Assembly: GCA_050944355.1 (NCBI GenBank)
Contig: JBMNQX010000001.1
Location: 124,001 to 188,000, forward strand
Length of the DNA stretch: 64,000 nucleotides
Direction: 5' to 3'
Source: UBA4285 sp050944355
Lineage (GTDB): Bacteria; Bacillota; Clostridia; Lachnospirales; Lachnospiraceae
A model generated the notes under the pieces. It saw nothing but the letters and a program-made list of their open reading frames with translations. It made no database searches and was not told the origin of the DNA. Position 1 is the stretch's first letter. Each line of letters begins with the position of its first letter. Below, in pieces: positions 36,648 through 46,300 of the stretch. The position numbers and the translations under genes were made by a program.

Positions 36648-37613
36648 ATGAATCTCGACGAAATGCTTGCCAGAAGCGGCATCGCAGACGGGGCCGGCAG
36701 AAGCGGTCCGGTGAAGTCAGGCTTTGTCACACTTATCGGCCGCCCGAATGCGGGCAAATCCACACTGATGAACCGCCTGATCGGACAGAAAATCGCGATC
36801 ACTTCGAGAAAAGCGCAGACCACCAGAAACAGGATCCGCACTGTCTACACAGATGAGCGTGGACAGATCGTATTCACGGACACGCCGGGACTGCACAGAG
36901 CGCAGACGCGTCTCGGGGAATATATGGAAGAGGCGGTCGCAAAAAGTCTGAAGGATATCGACATTGTGTGCTGGGTCACGGAGCCCGGCACAAATCCCGG
37001 CGGGGAAGAGAGGCTCATCGGAAAGGAGCTCTCTGGCGTTCCGGCTAAAAAGATCCTTGTCATCAACAAGACGGACAAGGTGAAAAAAGAGATGGTTCTT
37101 CCGATTATCGAGAGTTACAGACGACTCGCGCAGTTCGATTCCTGCGTGGCTCTGAGTGCGAAAACCGGAAACGGATGTGAGGATCTGAAGGACGAGATCT
37201 TCCGGCTGCTGCCGGAAGGCGAGCTTTTCTTCCCGGAGGATACGGTGACGGACCAGCCTGAGAGACAACTGGCGGCGGAAATCATCCGCGAAAAAGCACT
37301 GCGCCTGCTCTCGCAGGAGGTCCCGCACGGGATCGCCGTGCAGATTGAAAAAATGCGTGAGCGCGACGGACGCAACGGAACCGTTACGGATATCGAGGCG
37401 ACGATCCTGTGTGAACGGGATTCCCACAAGGGAATTATCATCGGAAAAGGCGGGCAGATGATCCGGCGCATCGGGACGCAGGCGCGCGAGGAGATGGAAA
37501 AACAGCTCGGACGCCATATCAATCTGAAGCTCTGGGTGAAAGTCCGCCGCGACTGGAAGGACAATCCGGCAATTCTGAAATCACTGGGCTATGACAGGAA
37601 GAGGGATGACTGA
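36648..37613 (+). CDS. era: GTPase Era
   Basis: A 321-residue GTPase with G1 GRPNAGKST (residues 31-39), G3 DTPG, G4 NKTD, and a C-terminal KH domain (KGIIIGKGGQMIRRIG) followed by LWVKVRRDWKDN. Era binds the 3' end of 16S rRNA and aids 30S assembly. It has about 22 extra residues before the G domain. The stop overlaps the recO start (TGATG), a pairing seen in many Firmicutes. Confidence 0.97.
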   Translation: MNLDEMLARSGIADGAGRSGPVKSGFVTLIGRPNAGKSTLMNRLIGQKIAITSRKAQTTRNRIRTVYTDERGQIVFTDTPGLHRAQTRLGEYMEEAVAKSLKDIDIVCWVTEPGTNPGGEERLIGKELSGVPAKKILVINKTDKVKKEMVLPIIESYRRLAQFDSCVALSAKTGNGCEDLKDEIFRLLPEGELFFPEDTVTDQPERQLAAEIIREKALRLLSQEVPHGIAVQIEKMRERDGRNGTVTDIEATILCERDSHKGIIIGKGGQMIRRIGTQAREEMEKQLGRHINLKLWVKVRRDWKDNPAILKSLGYDRKRDD

Positions 37614-38290
37614 TGGCAGGAGAAATCTGTGCCACGGGATTTGTTATCAAAAATTCTGCGATCAGCGAATATGACAGCCGGATCGTGCTGCTCACAAAAG
37701 AACTCGGGAAGGTTTCGGCATTTGCCAGGGGTGCGAGGAAAATGAACAGTCCGCTCATGGGCGTGACGCAGCCATTTGTCTTCGGAACATTTACTCTGTT
37801 TGAAGGCCGCACGTATTTCCGGGTGAAGAGTGCTGACATTAAGCGTTATTTCCGGGGCGTGACGGCGGATCTCGATGCGGTTCTGTATGCGTGCTATTTC
37901 GCGGAAATCGCGGATTATTACGGCAAAGAGGGACTGGACGCGTCGGACGGCATCAACGTGCTGTACGCGGGACTTGCGGCTCTTGAAAAAAAGCAGATGC
38001 CGTATCCGCTGATCCGCTGTGTGTACGAAATCCGGGCTATTGAGACGGCCGGCGAACTGCAGGATCTGACAAAATACACGGGCGAGATTGAGGGCGACGC
38101 TCCGGATCTCAGACAGATTCTGCTATATACGATTCAATTTATCGAGACGACGCCGCTCTCAAAGGTGTTTTCGTTCACGGTGCGCGAGGATGTTCAGAAA
38201 CGGCTCGGGACAATCTGCCGGAAGCTCTGTGAGCGGACATTTGAGTGGCCGATGCGTTCAGCCCGGATGCTTGATGACAATGAGAAATGA
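37613..38290 (+). CDS. recO: DNA repair protein RecO, short form
   Basis: A 225-residue RecO. The OB-fold is clear (CATGFVIKNSAISEYDSRIVLLT and GARKMNSPLMGVTQPF). The family's usual CxxC-type zinc finger is absent: the central part has only scattered cysteines, and the protein is 15-25 residues shorter than typical. RecO loads RecA on SSB-coated DNA with RecR. It is translationally coupled to era. Confidence 0.9.
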   Translation: MAGEICATGFVIKNSAISEYDSRIVLLTKELGKVSAFARGARKMNSPLMGVTQPFVFGTFTLFEGRTYFRVKSADIKRYFRGVTADLDAVLYACYFAEIADYYGKEGLDASDGINVLYAGLAALEKKQMPYPLIRCVYEIRAIETAGELQDLTKYTGEIEGDAPDLRQILLYTIQFIETTPLSKVFSFTVREDVQKRLGTICRKLCERTFEWPMRSARMLDDNEK

Positions 38291-38312
38291 GTGTCTGAGA
38301 CTGTCTGACGGC

Positions 38313-38341
38313 TTGTGAAACGCGCACGGATAGAGTAGAAT
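38313..38341 (+). promoter_or_regulatory. Sigma-A promoter for glyS
   Basis: TTGTGA (38313-38318), a 17-base spacer and TAGAAT (38336-38341). The remaining leader of about 50 bases is too short for a T-box riboswitch. Confidence 0.55.
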
Positions 38342-38394
38342 ATTAGCGGCTGTGACACCGATCATGTATAGGCCGGAAGGAGTTTATTTTAGTT

Positions 38395-39783
38395 ATGGAA
38401 AAGACGATGGACAAGATTGTAGCTCTCGCGAAGGCGAGAGGATTTGTATACCCGGGCTCGGAGATTTACGGCGGCCTGGCCAATACATGGGACTACGGAA
38501 ATCTGGGTGTTGAGCTGAAGAACAACGTCAAAAAAGCCTGGTGGAAAAAATTTATTCAGGAGAGCCGCTACAATGTCGGCGTAGACTGCGCGATTCTTAT
38601 GAACCCTCAGACCTGGGTGGCGAGCGGACATCTTTCGAGTTTCTCGGATCCGCTGATGGACTGCAAGGAGTGCCACGAGAGATACAGGGCGGACAAGCTG
38701 ATCGAGGACTGGGCTGCTGAAAACAACTTCGATCTGGGAGGCTCGGTCGACGGCTGGTCGAACAGGCAGATGGAAGATTTTGTGGAGGAACACAAAATCT
38801 GCTGCCCGAAGTGCGGAAAACACAACTTCACGGAAATCCGTCAGTTCAATCTGATGTTCAAGACATTTCAGGGCGTCACGGAGGACGCCAAGAATACCGT
38901 GTATCTGCGCCCGGAGACAGCGCAGGGCATTTTCGTCAACTTCAAGAATGTTCAGAGAACCAGCCGCATGAAGATTCCGTTTGGCATCGGTCAGATCGGC
39001 AAGTCGTTCCGGAATGAGATTACGCCGGGCAACTTTACATTCCGCACGAGAGAGTTTGAGCAGATGGAGCTTGAATTCTTCTGCAAGCCGGACACGGATC
39101 TTGAGTGGTTTGCGTACTGGAAGAAGTTCTGCATCAAGTGGCTGCAGGATCTGGGCATCAAACCGGAAGAGATGAGAGCCAGAGATCACGAGAAAGAGGA
39201 ACTTTCTTTCTATTCGAAAGCGACGACAGACCTTGAGTTCCTGTTCCCGTTCGGCTGGGGCGAGCTCTGGGGCATTGCGGACCGCACGGATTATGACCTG
39301 ACCCGTCACCAGGAGGTTTCCGGCCAGGATCTGTCTTACTTTGACGACGAGACGAAAGAGAAGTATATACCGTATGTCATTGAGCCGTCGCTCGGCGCTG
39401 ACCGCGTGACGCTCGCATTCCTCTGCTCGGCTTATGACGAGGAAGAGCTCGAAGGCGGCGACAAGCGCACGGTGCTTCATTTTCACCCGGCCATCGCACC
39501 TGTCAAAGTGGCCGTTCTGCCGCTTTCAAAGAAACTCAGCGAAAAGGCAGAGCCGATCCGCGATATGCTCGCGAAGGATTTCGTTTGCGACTACGATGAC
39601 CGCGGAAATATCGGAAAGCGGTACAGAAGACAGGACGAGATCGGCACACCGTGGTGTGTTACCTACGATTTCGATTCTGAAAACGACGGCGCCGTTACAG
39701 TCCGCGACCGCGACACGATGGAACAGATACGCGTGAAGATCGAAGATCTGAGAGCGTATTTCGCGGAGAGACTTGCGTTCTGA
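38395..39783 (+). CDS. glyS: Glycyl-tRNA synthetase, single-chain dimeric type
   Basis: A 462-residue class II synthetase of the eukaryote/archaeal-like single-chain type, not the alpha-beta type. The start (KIVALAKARGFVYPGSEIYGGLANTWDYG) is diagnostic; motif 2 is FGIGQIGKSFRNEITPGNFTFR, motif 3 is EPSLGADRVTLAFL, and the anticodon-binding domain begins at VAVLPLSKKL. The N-terminal half has a CxxC zinc-like pair (CKEC and CCPKCGK). It charges tRNA-Gly. A strong hairpin follows. Confidence 0.97.
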   Translation: MEKTMDKIVALAKARGFVYPGSEIYGGLANTWDYGNLGVELKNNVKKAWWKKFIQESRYNVGVDCAILMNPQTWVASGHLSSFSDPLMDCKECHERYRADKLIEDWAAENNFDLGGSVDGWSNRQMEDFVEEHKICCPKCGKHNFTEIRQFNLMFKTFQGVTEDAKNTVYLRPETAQGIFVNFKNVQRTSRMKIPFGIGQIGKSFRNEITPGNFTFRTREFEQMELEFFCKPDTDLEWFAYWKKFCIKWLQDLGIKPEEMRARDHEKEELSFYSKATTDLEFLFPFGWGELWGIADRTDYDLTRHQEVSGQDLSYFDDETKEKYIPYVIEPSLGADRVTLAFLCSAYDEEELEGGDKRTVLHFHPAIAPVKVAVLPLSKKLSEKAEPIRDMLAKDFVCDYDDRGNIGKRYRRQDEIGTPWCVTYDFDSENDGAVTVRDRDTMEQIRVKIEDLRAYFAERLAF

Positions 39784-39797
39784 TACAGATGACATTT

Positions 39798-39825
39798 CAG
39801 GCTCCCAGGAAATCCTGGGAGCCTG
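39798..39825 (+). other. Strong hairpin after glyS, no T tract
   Basis: CAGGCTCCCAGGA (39798-39810) pairs perfectly with TCCTGGGAGCCTG (39813-39825). The next bases are CTTGAAATAGG, not a T run. It may be an RNA-processing or partial-termination element that separates glyS from the rarA-DUF5717-DUF5716 genes. Confidence 0.6.
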
Positions 39826-39849
39826 CTTGAAATAGGAAAAGGCTTGAGA

Positions 39850-41391
39850 ATGGCGAAAATCTGTCCCAAGTGCGGAAGAGAATACGAGGGCGATTCCTGC
39901 CCGTACTGTGAAAAGCCGAAAATTCTGGTCAATCAGGAAGCTTATGAAAAGCGCAAAGCTGTGTATGAGAGAGCGCGGCAGGGCGGCCGGAAAGGTGAAA
40001 TACGCCGGAAAGGTTCTGCCGGTCCGCACAGGCGGAGGAAGACAAATGTGTCCCCGATCGTGCGGAAGCTGTACACAGGGCTTGATTTTCTGTATGAAAG
40101 ACTGCTTGATCTGATCTGGTATCTGAGAAAATTCAGACGGAAAATCATCACAGCAGCGGCAGTTTGTCTGCTGCTGCTGATTTGTGTATTTGCGGGGAGG
40201 GGCATTTGGAGCTGGCGGCACACGTATCTCTGGGCTTTTGCGGATGGCGTCACAAGTCAGGTCGACGGTGACACACTGACGCAGGTCGACGGTAATCAGC
40301 TGACGTTCTGGAGTGACACGGGCAAGGCTTATTTTTCGGATCTCCCGGATGATCTCGCGGACGGGACGATACAAGAGACGGCAGTCTCAGAGGGAGGTCA
40401 GTATTTTGCGGCGGTTGTATACACAGCCGGGCGGAATGTTGTCTGCCGGTGGAAAAACGGCGACCCGAACGGTTATCAGAGACTTGCGACAGAAAGTTCG
40501 GATGTCGATCTGTGCGGCATCAGCGATTCCGGTGCGCTGTTTTATCTTCTGAGCACATCCTCTGAAGAAAACTGGGCGTATTCCGGCAGCGGATTCGCCG
40601 TGTATTTTGCCCGCTCCGGCGGCAGCAGCGTGCGTGTCGGCATCGACGTCACACAATTCCACGGAACTCCTTCGGAAGGCAGTGCCATTTACATCAAAGA
40701 CGGCGACCTTCACTTCTTTCAGTCCGATGAAAACGGAGGCATCAGCGACGAAGTCATCGCCGAGTATATTTCAGATCTGCAGGTGCCGGATCCCGTACAT
40801 GAGGGCGTCTTTACAAACACAAACGGCACCGTTCTGGAGAGCGGCAGCAAGTACATTTACCGTTCCGACGGAACTTACTGGTTAAGTGACGGAAAGTCAA
40901 CAGAGAAAATATGGGATTCTGATGCGTCGCTCATATTTTTCATGAGCGGGGACAAGGCAGTCTACGCGTATGACAGCAGCGGCATCTGGACAGAAGAGAA
41001 CGGCGTTCTTGTCAAGACGACAAGTGCCGCGGCCGACTCGACATACGTCTGGCTCGCTGACAGCAAAAAACTTCTGTTCACAAATGATCAGGGCGAAGTC
41101 TGTGTGCTGTCAGGCCGGAAAATGGAGGTCCTTATGGACGGCCTCACCGGCGCGAAGCTTTCTTATGTCGAGGGATTTAGAGGAGCGGCAGTCGGAACGG
41201 ACAGCAGCGTCACGCTGATCAGGCCGTCAGGCGAGACACAGGTGCTGGAAGGGGCTTTCAACGCGGAACAGGTCGTTGTATTCCGCGGCAATACATATGC
41301 CGTCGGAGAAGACGGACAGCTGTTCGTATACGACAAGAATTACAGCCGGACCAGTCCCGGATCGGCTGTCAGAATCTGGATTCAGCAATAA
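39850..41391 (+). CDS. Zinc-ribbon membrane protein of unknown function
   Basis: A 513-residue protein from the ATG at 39850. It starts with a zinc ribbon (MAKICPKCGREYEGDSCPYC), then a basic stretch, one membrane helix at about residues 98-118 (ITAAAVCLLLLICVFAG), and an outer part of about 390 residues rich in Gly, Ser, Asp and beta strands with spaced 'YxxDG' and 'VYxxDG' units, suggesting a beta-propeller-like sensor fold. No family is recognised. It precedes rarA by eight bases, so they are co-transcribed. A stress-sensing membrane protein is one guess. Confidence 0.75.
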   Translation: MAKICPKCGREYEGDSCPYCEKPKILVNQEAYEKRKAVYERARQGGRKGEIRRKGSAGPHRRRKTNVSPIVRKLYTGLDFLYERLLDLIWYLRKFRRKIITAAAVCLLLLICVFAGRGIWSWRHTYLWAFADGVTSQVDGDTLTQVDGNQLTFWSDTGKAYFSDLPDDLADGTIQETAVSEGGQYFAAVVYTAGRNVVCRWKNGDPNGYQRLATESSDVDLCGISDSGALFYLLSTSSEENWAYSGSGFAVYFARSGGSSVRVGIDVTQFHGTPSEGSAIYIKDGDLHFFQSDENGGISDEVIAEYISDLQVPDPVHEGVFTNTNGTVLESGSKYIYRSDGTYWLSDGKSTEKIWDSDASLIFFMSGDKAVYAYDSSGIWTEENGVLVKTTSAAADSTYVWLADSKKLLFTNDQGEVCVLSGRKMEVLMDGLTGAKLSYVEGFRGAAVGTDSSVTLIRPSGETQVLEGAFNAEQVVVFRGNTYAVGEDGQLFVYDKNYSRTSPGSAVRIWIQQ

Positions 41392-41399
41392 GGAGCGCC

Positions 41400-42731
41400 A
41401 TGGATCTGTTTGATTTGATGCGGGAGAATACGCAGGAGCAGGAGGCTCCGCTGGCGGCGAGAATGCGGCCGCGCACTCTGGATGAGGTGGTCGGACAGAA
41501 GCACATCCTGGGGCCCGGCAAAATGCTCACCCGGATGATTCAGGCCGACAGACTGCGGTCCGTGATATTTTACGGTCCGCCCGGAACCGGCAAGACGACT
41601 CTGGCAAAAGTGATTGCCAATACGACGAGCGCCGGGTTTGAAAAGATCAATGCGACGACAGCCGGCAAGAAAGATATGGAAGAAGCTGTCAGCCGTGCGA
41701 AGGATAATCTCGGGATGTACGGGAAGAAAACAATTCTTTTCATCGACGAGATTCACCGTTTTAACAAAGGACAGCAGGATTTTCTGCTGCCGTATGTCGA
41801 GGACGGCACAATCGTTCTGATCGGTGCGACAACGGAAAATCCGTATTTTGAAGTCAACAGCGCTCTGATATCCCGCTCTACCGTATTTGAACTCAGACCG
41901 CTTCAGCCGGACGAAATCAGAACGCTTCTGAAACGTGCGGTGGCAGACAAAAAACGCGGACTTGGAAATTTAAACGTCGTGCTGGACGACGAGGCCTGTG
42001 ATTTCCTGTCTGAGGCCTGCGGCGGCGATGCCCGGAGCGCGCTGAACGCACTGGAGCTCGGCGCCCTGACGACACAGGCATCTTCAGACGGGCGCATTGT
42101 CGTCGATCTTGATGTCGCTCAGGAGTGCATCCAGAAACGGGCTGTGCGCTACGACAAGTCGGGCGACGGTCATTACGACACGATTTCGGCATTTATCAAG
42201 AGCATGCGCGGGTCTGATCCGGATGCGGCTGTGTACTGGCTGGCACGGATGCTCTACGCGGGCGAGGATCCAAAGTTTATCGCGCGCCGCATGATGATCT
42301 GCGCGAGCGAGGATGTCGGCAATGCGGATCCGCAGGCGCTTCAGGTCGCTGTCGCGGCTTCGGAAGCCGTGGAGAGAGTCGGAATGCCGGAGGGTAAACT
42401 CATCCTGAGCCAGGCGGCTATTTATATCGCGAGTGCGCCGAAGAGCAACGCCTGCACGAATGCGATCGACTCGGCCATGGCATCTGTGAGCAGCGACCCG
42501 TCTCCATCTGTTCCGGAACATCTGCGCGACGCGCATTATCCGGGCGCCGGGAAGCTGGGACACGGTGCGGGGTACAAATACGCGCACGATTTCCCGCATC
42601 ACTATGTAGAGCAGCAGTATCTGCCGGACGAGCTTGTCGGCACAAAATTTTACGTCCCCTCAGACGAGGGAAAAGAAAAGAATATCGCAGCCTTTCTGAA
42701 AAATCTGAAGCACGGAGAACAGACTAAATGA
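41400..42731 (+). CDS. rarA: Replication-associated recombination protein A (RarA/MgsA)
   Basis: A 443-residue AAA+ ATPase of the RarA/WRNIP1 family, related to clamp-loader ATPases. It has Walker A GPPGTGKTT (residues 59-67), Walker B ILFIDEIHRFN, the arginine-finger region and the C-terminal tetramerisation domain (ASEDVGNADPQALQVAVAA, PKSNA). It acts at stalled replication forks. The last bases overlap the DUF5717 start (ATGA), an unusual partner for rarA. Confidence 0.97.
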   Translation: MDLFDLMRENTQEQEAPLAARMRPRTLDEVVGQKHILGPGKMLTRMIQADRLRSVIFYGPPGTGKTTLAKVIANTTSAGFEKINATTAGKKDMEEAVSRAKDNLGMYGKKTILFIDEIHRFNKGQQDFLLPYVEDGTIVLIGATTENPYFEVNSALISRSTVFELRPLQPDEIRTLLKRAVADKKRGLGNLNVVLDDEACDFLSEACGGDARSALNALELGALTTQASSDGRIVVDLDVAQECIQKRAVRYDKSGDGHYDTISAFIKSMRGSDPDAAVYWLARMLYAGEDPKFIARRMMICASEDVGNADPQALQVAVAASEAVERVGMPEGKLILSQAAIYIASAPKSNACTNAIDSAMASVSSDPSPSVPEHLRDAHYPGAGKLGHGAGYKYAHDFPHHYVEQQYLPDELVGTKFYVPSDEGKEKNIAAFLKNLKHGEQTK

Positions 42732-45700
42732 ACAACAGTGTCAGACGTCTGGCGCAAGGGGATTTCGACCTGCGCGCCCCGAAAATTTTGAACATTCCGG
42801 ACAGTCTGTGTGAAGAAGTCCGCATCGGGAGAGAAAATCGCTTTGCGATAAGAATCGAGGCGGATCAGCCGCTGGAAGTGAGGGCTTCTTCTTCCGATTC
42901 GCGCGTGAAACTGATTGATGCGAAATGGGACAAAAACGCAGCTGTCATCGTACTGGAGGTCAACAGCCGCGGCGAGACGGATGACGGCGGGATCGAATGC
43001 GAAATTGCCTGCGAGACAAATGCCGGCGAGTACGTCATTCCGTGTCTGTTTACATTTGTCAGGCCGTACCCGGAGTACAACGGCGAAAAAATCACCTCCA
43101 TTCAGGAGTTCGCGGCGTTTAATGAGAAAAACGCAAAAGCGGCCGCTGAACTGTTCAGAAGCGAGGATTTCTGTTCGCTCACAGAGCCGGGATCGCGGGA
43201 GGACATGCTGCATCAGGTATTGTGCACACAGCCGGACGGACGGCTCGCCGTGGAAGAATTTCTGACGGCGGTTTCCGCAAAGACGCCTGTGAAGATCAGC
43301 GCCTCTCTCTCTGAAGAAAAGGTGAGCTGCTCGGGCGATACATCCGTCATTCTTTCCCTCACGGCAAATGTTTCCGGCTATGCGCGCTGCCGCATCGAGA
43401 CAGACGAGCCGTTTCTGTCATGTGATGTGACGGACTTTGACACGGATTCTTTTGAGAACAGGAAAAGGGAGATTCCGATCAAAATCCGGGCGGCGGCTCT
43501 GCACGCGGGCATCAATTTCGGTCAGATCTGCATTATCAGCGAGGGAAAAACACAGACTCTTACGCTGCGCGCAAGACATGTCGGAGGCCCTGTCCGCGAC
43601 AGTGAGGAAAAAAAGCTGCACATGGAAAGGAGGCTTCTCTCCATCCGCCTGACGGAAGAATATCTGATGTACCGGACGGGGAAGCAGAGCGAAGCACAGT
43701 GGCGCGCGACCTGTACGCAGCTCGTGAGCCAGCAGCTGGAAAAGGATCCGGAAGACTTAATGGCAAATCTTTACCGGGCACTTCTTTACGCCAGAGAAGG
43801 CAGCAGGGACGAGGCCGGGAAGATTATGCAGATCCTGCAGCCGAGGATCGAGAAGGAATACAAGTACAGATCACTCCTGTATTATTATTCTCTGTATGTT
43901 CTGGCCGCTATTTACGACCGGAAAGAATTTGATGAAGAAGTCAGGCGCACGATTCAGGACAGCTTTGAAAAGGGACTGAACGCCTGGCAGATGCTCTGGA
44001 TGGCATATCAGTTCGACAAGAGTTCCGGAAGGAACAACAGTCTGTGGCTCGCCCGCATGAAGGACGCTTCTTCGCGGGGATGCAGCAGCCCTGTTCTGTA
44101 CCTTGAGGCGCTTACAATTCTGAACCAGGATCCGCTTCTTCTGCGCGTTCTGAACACGTTTGAACGTCAGGTGATTCTGTTCGGATGCCGGTATTCGGTG
44201 ATTGCGGAACCGCTTGCTCTTCAGGCTGTCGAGCTGACGGAGCGCGCTTCGCAGAAAGAAACCGCCGACGAAAAGCTGCTCCTCGCTCTGAACAAAGTGT
44301 TCGATGACGACCGGATTCTCACGGGCCTTGTCAGGCTGCTGATCCGCGAGGGCAGGCGCGGGCCGGAATGGTTCCCTTACTATGAAAAAGCGGTGCTCCG
44401 GGGATTGAATATCACCCGCCTGTTTGAATACTATGCGATGAGTCTGGATCCCGGAAGGGATATCCGTCTGCCGAAAAGTGTTCTTCTGTATTTTAAGTTC
44501 GGATGTGAAGGACTTGACGCGGAGCCGACGGCTCGGATTTATGCCTATGTGATACGCCACGGTTCCGATTCCGTTCAGGAAGAATACCGCGAGGCAATTC
44601 TGAAATTTGCCTCGGCACAGCTGAAGACAGGCAGTCTGTCCCTGGATCTTGCGGTGTGCTATCACTATCTCTATGAGCACCAGACAGCTGATCCGGCACT
44701 TGCGTCCGCGGCGTTCCGGGCGGTCAGCTCTTACCGCGTCACCACTTCTGATCCGGAGGCTGACTGTGTCGTGCTTGTCACAAAAGAGCTGAAATCTGAA
44801 ACACGGATTGCCCTTACGGATGGTGAGGCTTTTCTGCCGGTCATAACAGAGCATATCGCGTTTGTCTTTGAAGACTCTTTTGGCAACAGAAAGATCGGCA
44901 CGACAAATTACGAAATAGAAGCGGTGTTCCCGGATTTTCACGTGTCAGAGAGCGAGCAGCTGATGTGCCTGTCTGATCCGCTGTATCAGATCTGTTTCTT
45001 TTCGCTGCATTCCGGTGAAAAGGAGTCTCAGGATACGATCGCCGCGTTCAGCGGATCTCTCATGGGATTCTCTGAAGTTTCGGACTGGGAGAAAACGCAG
45101 ATCATTTCCTGGCGCTCAGCGTATTTTGACCAGTACGGGAAGATACCGGATATGCCGGACGATACTCTTGTTCTGCCGGCAGAAACGGCCCACCGCGTGA
45201 TCCGGCTGTTCTCACAGCACGGATATTTTCAGGAAGCGGGCATGAATGCGGAACTCTATGGCGTCGACGGCATGGACCCCGGAACCGTTCTCTCTCTGGC
45301 GACAGGACTGATTGCCATGAACGACGGGGCGGACAGCGAGCTGACGACAGATCTTTGCGCATATGCTTTTGACGGAGGATGCTTTGACGAGCGGTCGCTC
45401 AGGTGCCTGCAGAAAACGGCGGAGGGCAGCTCGAAGCATCTGTATGAAATATTCCGTGCGTGCCGCGAAAATAATGTAGAGGCTCCGGATCTCGAGGAGA
45501 GGCTGATTTCTCAGCTTATTTATACACACAATCATGCGCATCTCGGGGAAGTCTTTACGGCTTATTACCGGAATGCGGGCGAGAGTGTCATTACGCGGGC
45601 GTTCCTGAACAGCCAGGCATACGACAGCTTTGTGCTCGGCGAAAAGGCGGAGCCGGTATTCTATACGGCCGCCAGGGACAAAATAAGCCGAAGCAGCACC

Positions 45701-46300
45701 TATACGCCGGACCTCATCAAACTGGCTCTGCTGAAACATGACGGCGAAGAACATTTTCGTGGGAGAAGCGAAGAGGAAATTGCGATGGACCAGGGAATAT
45801 TTGACGAACTGGTCCGGGAGAGACGCTCTTTTGCGTTTTTTGCCGCGCTGTCGCCGCAGCTCGAGCTCCCGCCGGAGATCCTGGACAAAACGGTTGCCGA
45901 GTACCGTATGGCGCCAGGCAATGATGTGCAGCTGACATTCCGAATCACAGACATCATGGGAAATGCCGGAAAAGAACAGACAATCCGCATGAAAGAGCAG
46001 GTCTGCGGCATCTGTACGGCGGCGTTCGTCCTGTTCCCGGGCGAACTCTTAAGCGGCACATTTGTCGAGACGGCGCCGGACGGAACCCGCAAAGAGACGC
46101 CGATGACGCTTGTCCGCAAAAACATTCCGGAGGACGCCGGCCGGTTCAGGCTCCTCTGTGAAGCGTTCGAAGCCTGGAAGAATCATGACACCGGGAAGAT
46201 GAAGGCAAGACTCCGTCAGATTCTGACGGATGACTATCTGGTGCGGGAATTGTTCACGGTAATGCCGGAGAAAGGAGAAGAAAATGCTTCCGTCAAGTGA
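42728..46300 (+). CDS. DUF5717-family protein, 1190 residues
   Basis: A very large soluble protein without signal peptide or membrane helix. The first 130 residues form a beta-rich Ig-like unit (PCLFTFVRPYPEYNGE near the end), and a second beta unit lies at about residues 175-290. A long helical section follows with TPR-like repeats (about 300-680; for example LYRALLYAREGSRDEAGKIM). The C-terminal part is again mixed (VQLTFRITDIMGNAG). I recall this as DUF5717, found in Lachnospiraceae, with no known function. It overlaps rarA by four bases and the DUF5716 gene by 17, so the three are translated together. Confidence 0.85.
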   Translation: MNNSVRRLAQGDFDLRAPKILNIPDSLCEEVRIGRENRFAIRIEADQPLEVRASSSDSRVKLIDAKWDKNAAVIVLEVNSRGETDDGGIECEIACETNAGEYVIPCLFTFVRPYPEYNGEKITSIQEFAAFNEKNAKAAAELFRSEDFCSLTEPGSREDMLHQVLCTQPDGRLAVEEFLTAVSAKTPVKISASLSEEKVSCSGDTSVILSLTANVSGYARCRIETDEPFLSCDVTDFDTDSFENRKREIPIKIRAAALHAGINFGQICIISEGKTQTLTLRARHVGGPVRDSEEKKLHMERRLLSIRLTEEYLMYRTGKQSEAQWRATCTQLVSQQLEKDPEDLMANLYRALLYAREGSRDEAGKIMQILQPRIEKEYKYRSLLYYYSLYVLAAIYDRKEFDEEVRRTIQDSFEKGLNAWQMLWMAYQFDKSSGRNNSLWLARMKDASSRGCSSPVLYLEALTILNQDPLLLRVLNTFERQVILFGCRYSVIAEPLALQAVELTERASQKETADEKLLLALNKVFDDDRILTGLVRLLIREGRRGPEWFPYYEKAVLRGLNITRLFEYYAMSLDPGRDIRLPKSVLLYFKFGCEGLDAEPTARIYAYVIRHGSDSVQEEYREAILKFASAQLKTGSLSLDLAVCYHYLYEHQTADPALASAAFRAVSSYRVTTSDPEADCVVLVTKELKSETRIALTDGEAFLPVITEHIAFVFEDSFGNRKIGTTNYEIEAVFPDFHVSESEQLMCLSDPLYQICFFSLHSGEKESQDTIAAFSGSLMGFSEVSDWEKTQIISWRSAYFDQYGKIPDMPDDTLVLPAETAHRVIRLFSQHGYFQEAGMNAELYGVDGMDPGTVLSLATGLIAMNDGADSELTTDLCAYAFDGGCFDERSLRCLQKTAEGSSKHLYEIFRACRENNVEAPDLEERLISQLIYTHNHAHLGEVFTAYYRNAGESVITRAFLNSQAYDSFVLGEKAEPVFYTAARDKISRSSTYTPDLIKLALLKHDGEEHFRGRSEEEIAMDQGIFDELVRERRSFAFFAALSPQLELPPEILDKTVAEYRMAPGNDVQLTFRITDIMGNAGKEQTIRMKEQVCGICTAAFVLFPGELLSGTFVETAPDGTRKETPMTLVRKNIPEDAGRFRLLCEAFEAWKNHDTGKMKARLRQILTDDYLVRELFTVMPEKGEENASVK

